Below, in pieces: positions 20,090 through 23,178 of a stretch of 23,178 nucleotides of DNA. Position numbers and translations under genes: made by a program. The stretch comes from a virus, in IMG/VR virus record IMGVR_UViG_3300034061_006822, positions 1-23,178 of that record. One strand, 5' to 3'. A model generated the notes under the pieces. That model was given only the letters and a program-made list of their open reading frames with translations. It was not told the DNA's origin and made no database searches. Within the stretch, counting starts at the first letter, position 1, and every line of letters begins with the position of its first letter.

Positions 20090-20735
20090 ATTTGCTCTTG
20101 AGGTCAAAAGCCTTGGCGACGACGGGATTTTCGAAGGCTATGCCTCAGTCTTTGGAAACCGTGACGAAGGCGGCGACATCGTAGAGCGTGGCGCCTTTGC
20201 GCGCACGTTGCGCGAGCGTGGCGCCAAAGGCGTGAAGATGCTTGCCGACCATGATCCCACCAAGCGCATCGGCGTGTGGGAAGAAATGGCGGAAGATGAT
20301 CGCGGCTTGCGCGTGCGCGGGCGGCTGCTGACTGAAAAGAACATCGGGCGCGAGGCGCATATTGATTTAAAGGCAGGCGCGCTTGACGGTTTGTCTATCG
20401 GATACCGGGTAAAGTCTGATGCCTATGATGGCCGGCGCCGTGCGCGGGTGCTGAAAGACTTGGACCTGTTGGAAGTTTCGCTGGTGTCGTTTCCGATGAA
20501 TGACGCGGCGCGCGTGACGGCGGTTAAATCGCTGTCAGTGGATGAAATTCGAGAGATTGAGGACTCCCTTCGCGACGAAGGGCAGCTTTCGGCGGCACAG
20601 TCCAAGCGGGCTGTCGCGATCCTCAAGAAATGGCTTCAGCGTGACGCTGAAGTGCCGAACACGACGCCTCGTGACGAGGTGGTCGCGGCTGAACTGGCGG
20701 AAATGATCCGCCGGAACATCGCAACCCTCTCATAA
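20076..20735 (+). CDS. Prohead maturation protease (HK97 S78-like family)
   Basis: The start is the ATG at 20076, preceded by GGAG, giving 219 residues; a start 5 codons earlier is weaker. The fold markers of herpes/HK97-type assembly proteases are present: FEGYASVFGNRDEGGD (19-34), LADHDPTKRIG with the catalytic His59, DGLSIGYRV with the nucleophile Ser107, and LLEVSLVSFPMN (131-142). It cleaves the N-terminal scaffold domain of the capsid protein, and then itself, inside the prohead. It lies between portal and major capsid, the usual order. The last third (SVDEIREIEDSLRDEG...) is helical and likely removed during maturation. Confidence 0.93.
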   Translation: MQRLEFALEVKSLGDDGIFEGYASVFGNRDEGGDIVERGAFARTLRERGAKGVKMLADHDPTKRIGVWEEMAEDDRGLRVRGRLLTEKNIGREAHIDLKAGALDGLSIGYRVKSDAYDGRRRARVLKDLDLLEVSLVSFPMNDAARVTAVKSLSVDEIREIEDSLRDEGQLSAAQSKRAVAILKKWLQRDAEVPNTTPRDEVVAAELAEMIRRNIATLS

Positions 20736-20745
20736 GGCAATCAAA

Positions 20746-22047
20746 ATGGATATGGAAATCAAGTCCCTGCTTGAAAAGCAGGGCGAAGCCTTTGCCGCGT
20801 TCAAGGCAAGCGTGAATGATGAAATCGTCGAACTGAAGAAAGGCGCGGCGGACTCCGTGACCAGCGAAAAAGTTGGTCGCATCAATGACGCGCTCGACAA
20901 GCTTGGCGATGAAGTCAAGGCCGCCGTGAAGCGTTCTGATGAAATCGAAGCCAAGGCGAACCGCCTGGCTTTGCTTGGCGGCGCGGCTACGGAAGTCGAA
21001 ACCAAGGCGGCTGTAGAGTTCGCTCGCCAGACTGGCCGGCAGGTCACTGTTGACGATATGCGCGGATATAAGTCCGCACTTTTCGGCATGAATGGCCCGC
21101 TTCGCAAGGCTCGCCCGGATGAAGCCGAAACCAAGGCGCTTTCTGTCGGGTCTGATCCTGACGGCGGCTATCTGGTGACGCCTGACACCACGGGCCGCAT
21201 TGTGACCCGGATTTACGAAACCAGCCCAATGCGCCAGGTCGCGTCGGTGATGTCCATCGGCACTGACGCGGTGGAAGGCTTGAACGATCTTGGCGAAAAT
21301 GGCTTTGCCTGGGTTGGCGAAACCAGCGCGCGGACAGAAAACCTGACGTCGCAACTCGGCAAGTGGGCCATTCAGGTTCATGAAGCTGTGTCCGTTGTTT
21401 CCGCCACGCAAAAGGTGCTGGAAGACGGGCGCCTTGATCTGGAAGCCTGGCTGTCCGCCAAAAGCGCCGACCGCATTGCGCGCGGCGAAAATGCGGCTTT
21501 TGTGAACGGCGATGGTGTCAGCAAGCCTCGCGGCTTGGTGTCTTATCCGACCGCCGCGACGGTTGACGCTTCCCGCGCTTGGGGCACGTTTGAACACATC
21601 AACACAGGCGCTTCTGGCGCGTTCCGCACGCGCTCGGGCGATACCAACCCGGTCGATGACTTGGTGAACGTGGTCTATGCACTGAAGTCAGGCTTCCGCA
21701 ACAACGCGCAGTGGATGACTTCGCGCGCCGTGTTGCGCGAGGCGCGCAAGCTGAAAGACGGCCAGGGCAATTTCATCTGGCAGCCTGCGGCGGTTGCGGG
21801 CCAGCCTTCCGCGCTCTTGGGCTTTAATGTGGTTGAAGCGGAAGACATGCCGGCGCTGGGGGCGAATAGCCTTTCCATGGCCTTCGGTGACTTCCGCGAG
21901 GCTTACCTGATCGTGGATCGGATTGGCCTGTCGGTGCTTCGTGATCCGTACACCGCATACCCGTATGTGTTCTTCAAGTTCCGCAAGCGGGTCGGCGGCG
22001 GCGCCATCAATTTCGAAGCGGTGAAATTCGTCCGCTTCGGCACCTGA
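20746..22047 (+). CDS. Major capsid protein (HK97 fold) with N-terminal delta/scaffold domain
   Basis: This 433-residue protein has a helical, charged N-terminal region (residues 1 to about 130, rich in Lys, Glu, Asp and Ala) that looks like the HK97 delta domain acting as a built-in scaffold. The mature part begins near ALSVGSDPDGGYLVTPD (131-147), the typical start of HK97-type capsid subunits, so cleavage around residue 130 is likely and would leave about 303 residues. Further marks are IYETSPMRQVASVMSI, FAWVGETSARTE, AWLSAKSADRIARGENAAFVNGDG and the C-terminal FFKFRKRVGGGAINFEAVKFVRFGT. An AAGG ribosome-binding site lies 8 bases before the ATG at 20746. It follows the protease by 10 bases. 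Confidence 0.95.
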   Translation: MDMEIKSLLEKQGEAFAAFKASVNDEIVELKKGAADSVTSEKVGRINDALDKLGDEVKAAVKRSDEIEAKANRLALLGGAATEVETKAAVEFARQTGRQVTVDDMRGYKSALFGMNGPLRKARPDEAETKALSVGSDPDGGYLVTPDTTGRIVTRIYETSPMRQVASVMSIGTDAVEGLNDLGENGFAWVGETSARTENLTSQLGKWAIQVHEAVSVVSATQKVLEDGRLDLEAWLSAKSADRIARGENAAFVNGDGVSKPRGLVSYPTAATVDASRAWGTFEHINTGASGAFRTRSGDTNPVDDLVNVVYALKSGFRNNAQWMTSRAVLREARKLKDGQGNFIWQPAAVAGQPSALLGFNVVEAEDMPALGANSLSMAFGDFREAYLIVDRIGLSVLRDPYTAYPYVFFKFRKRVGGGAINFEAVKFVRFGT

Positions 22048-22054
22048 TCAATCT

Positions 22055-22077
22055 GAGGCGGGCATGGCGCCCGCCTC
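22055..22077 (+). terminator. Strong hairpin after the major capsid gene
   Basis: GAGGCGGGC (22055-22063) and GCCCGCCTC (22069-22077) form a perfect 9-bp GC-rich stem with a 5-base loop, seven bases after the capsid stop. The following TCTCCCC is not a classical T run, so it may stabilise the capsid mRNA or weaken downstream transcription rather than end it. Confidence 0.5.
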
Positions 22078-22110
22078 TCTCCCCACATTCGGAAGCAAAG
22101 GAAAGCTCCC

Positions 22111-22542
22111 ATGATTCGCGATCTTCACGATAACCTTTCGACTGCGCTGCTTGTCGCGCCGCAGACTGCGACTGCTGACGTTACGCCGGTAAGCGTGGAC
22201 CTTCTCGGCTTTCGCGCCGCGATGGTGCTGCTTTACATCGGCATCGGCGGCATCACTTTTACCAGCACGAACAAAATCGAGTTTATTCTCGAACACAGCA
22301 ACGACAATTCCACCTGGAACGCTGTTGCTCAATCTGACGTGCTTGGCCATACTGTGGTTGCTGGCGGAATTGTTCGCTCGCTGGTTGCTGCCAAGGCGGC
22401 TGCTGATGTGCAGAAAATTTCTTACATCGGCGGGCGCCGTTATGTGCGCTTGACGCCTGATTTCAGTGGCACGCACGCAACTGGCACGCCGATGACCGCC
22501 TTTATGGTGCGCGGTATGCCGGAACAAATGCCGGTTGCCTGA
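22111..22542 (+). CDS. Small beta-rich virion protein of unknown role
   Basis: This 143-residue protein starts MIRDLHDNLSTALLVAPQTA after an AAAGGAAAG ribosome-binding site. Most of it alternates hydrophobic and polar residues as in beta strands (VDLLGFRAAMVLLYIGIGG, NKIEFILEHSNDNSTWNAV, RRYVRLTPDFSGTHATGTP), with no obvious transmembrane span beyond short hydrophobic strands. Its position straight after the major capsid gene, between two hairpins, suggests a head-decoration or head-completion protein. No catalytic motif is visible. A standard head-tail adaptor is not seen here; this protein might take a related role, but that is inference. Confidence 0.75.
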   Translation: MIRDLHDNLSTALLVAPQTATADVTPVSVDLLGFRAAMVLLYIGIGGITFTSTNKIEFILEHSNDNSTWNAVAQSDVLGHTVVAGGIVRSLVAAKAAADVQKISYIGGRRYVRLTPDFSGTHATGTPMTAFMVRGMPEQMPVA

Positions 22543-22551
22543 TGACTTGAC

Positions 22552-22586
22552 GGGCCGCGTGGCAACGCGCGGCCCTTCCTTCTTTT
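22552..22586 (+). terminator. Intrinsic terminator with GCAA tetraloop
   Basis: GGGCCGCGUG pairs with CGCGCGGCCC (22552-22575) in a 10-bp stem containing one U-G pair and closed by a GCAA (GNRA) tetraloop, and is followed by TTCCTTCTTTT. This is a good intrinsic-terminator shape nine bases after the preceding stop. Confidence 0.65.
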
Positions 22587-22598
22587 AAGGCCGCGCCA

Positions 22599-22901
22599 AT
22601 GTCTGAAGATTCTCTTGGCTTTATCGCAAAAATGGCAGCGGCGGCGGTCAGTTTTGGCGCTGGCTTCCGGGTGGCCTTTGCAGCGCACGCGGGCAAGCGT
22701 GGCTGGCACTTGGCATTAGAGGCTGTTGTGGGCGGCGCTCTTGGCATTATCGCCGCCGCTGGCGCTGTCTGGTTTGATCCCAGCTTGAAGGCGGATTCCT
22801 GGGCGATCTTTATCACAAGTGGCGCGGCTGGCCTGGCCGGCGCCATGGGCACGCGCGGGCTGGATTTACTGACTGAGTGGCTTTCGCGGAAAGCTAAGTA
22901 A
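22599..22901 (+). CDS. Putative holin-like membrane protein
   Basis: This 100-residue protein has three hydrophobic stretches: about 10-29 (KMAAAAVSFGAGFRVAFAA), 38-59 (LALEAVVGGALGIIAAAGAVWF) and 68-85 (WAIFITSGAAGLAGAMGT), with a charged tail LLTEWLSRKAK. This matches small phage holins that have short charged loops, in particular the superfamily III/LydA-like pattern with a DSWAxF...G-x-G-TRGLDLL ending. Holins open the inner membrane at a set time to release lysis enzymes. No endolysin is next to it in the window, and it sits among head genes, so a structural or membrane role cannot be excluded. Spacing after the upstream terminator is 12 bases. Confidence 0.65.
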   Translation: MSEDSLGFIAKMAAAAVSFGAGFRVAFAAHAGKRGWHLALEAVVGGALGIIAAAGAVWFDPSLKADSWAIFITSGAAGLAGAMGTRGLDLLTEWLSRKAK

Positions 22902-23178
22902 ATGGCCAACCAAACCGTCACCACAGCCCTTAACTACGACGCCGCCTCGATTTCCGGGCTGCTGAACGGCGAAACCATCACGATCAACTCCGGCGGCTCT
23001 GTCACGATCAACAGCGACGTGCGCTGGGGTCAGAACGCCGCCGTTCTTGGGATCATTGACGTAAACGAAGGCGAGCTTCGCATTAATGGCACCGAGACAT
23101 GGTGGGTGCCGTTTTCGTCGGCCACCGGCACCGTGCCGGCGCTCGGCACGCAGGGCACCCTTGATGTCACGCGGGCAG
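22902..23178 (+). CDS. Probable virion protein, N-terminal part only
   Basis: An ATG follows the holin-like stop directly, and the frame is open to the window edge (92 codons). The product starts MANQTVTTALNYDAASISGL and continues with repeated short beta-like stretches (GETITINSGGSVTINSDVRWGQNA, then VLGIIDVNEGELRING and TWWVPFSS). Repeated T-I-x-I and V-x-I strands, Gly/Asn turns and the lack of long helices suggest a beta-helical or beta-sandwich surface protein, for example a tail fibre or head-surface protein. The 3' end and stop lie outside the window. I do not recognise a precise family. Confidence 0.7.
   Translation, partial: MANQTVTTALNYDAASISGLLNGETITINSGGSVTINSDVRWGQNAAVLGIIDVNEGELRINGTETWWVPFSSATGTVPALGTQGTLDVTRA

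Noticed and set aside
20623-21597. Long leftward open frame (324 codons) opposite the protease and capsid genes
   Set aside because: High-GC coding DNA commonly leaves an open antisense frame. The sense strand is a clear HK97-type protease and capsid, and the antisense has no ribosome-binding site or family pattern.

Overview
This window is a stretch of tailed-phage (or prophage) genome with an HK97-type head and packaging module and its own replication module. The host is most likely an alphaproteobacterium. That rests on the style of the tyrosine integrase fragment, the head genes and the small accessory proteins, and it is an inference, not a database match. No rRNA, tRNA or CRISPR array was seen. 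The window is cut at both ends.

Layout. Positions 1-5015 are transcribed leftward. In transcription order they hold a small winged-helix-like protein, a DUF932 protein, a T4 DenV-like pyrimidine-dimer glycosylase joined in frame to a second phage protein, a SNF2-type ATPase, two tiny membrane proteins, and an ORF whose N-terminus looks like a small phage protein but which runs into the catalytic end of a tyrosine integrase. A divergent, AT-rich control region (5016-5248) separates this arm from a long rightward series.

Positions 5249-9089 carry two conserved phage proteins of unknown role and then a nucleotide-metabolism block: FAD-binding oxidoreductase, ThyX, HAD phosphatase and a DUF1599/MazG-like protein. 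Positions 9089-14829 carry the replication core: a 53-residue ORF, a DnaQ-like DEDDh exonuclease, a DnaE-type polymerase III alpha subunit and a TOPRIM primase-helicase. Positions 14826-16164 hold two tiny proteins, a PD-(D/E)XK nuclease and a NusG/RfaH-like protein with a KOW motif. From 16264 come the late genes: HNH nuclease, TerS, TerL, portal, prohead protease, major capsid, a small beta-rich protein, a holin-like protein, and the start of a probable virion protein cut by the window edge.

Most neighbouring genes overlap by 1-4 bases (ATGA, TGATG, GTGA), as in translationally coupled phage operons. ThyX and its neighbours would supply and clean up dNTPs, the polymerase, exonuclease and primase-helicase would copy the genome, and DenV would repair UV damage. 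The NusG-like protein stands just before the late genes and may help transcription enter them.

The most striking unexplained structures are (i) a 109-bp imperfect palindrome present twice, 12 kb apart, once before denV and once before the nusG-like gene; (ii) a GC-rich palindromic element lying in frame between DenV and the next protein; (iii) the integrase fusion at the left edge; and (iv) a change of codon style near 17.1 kb and again near 0.6 kb, suggesting a replication module exchanged into a different structural backbone.
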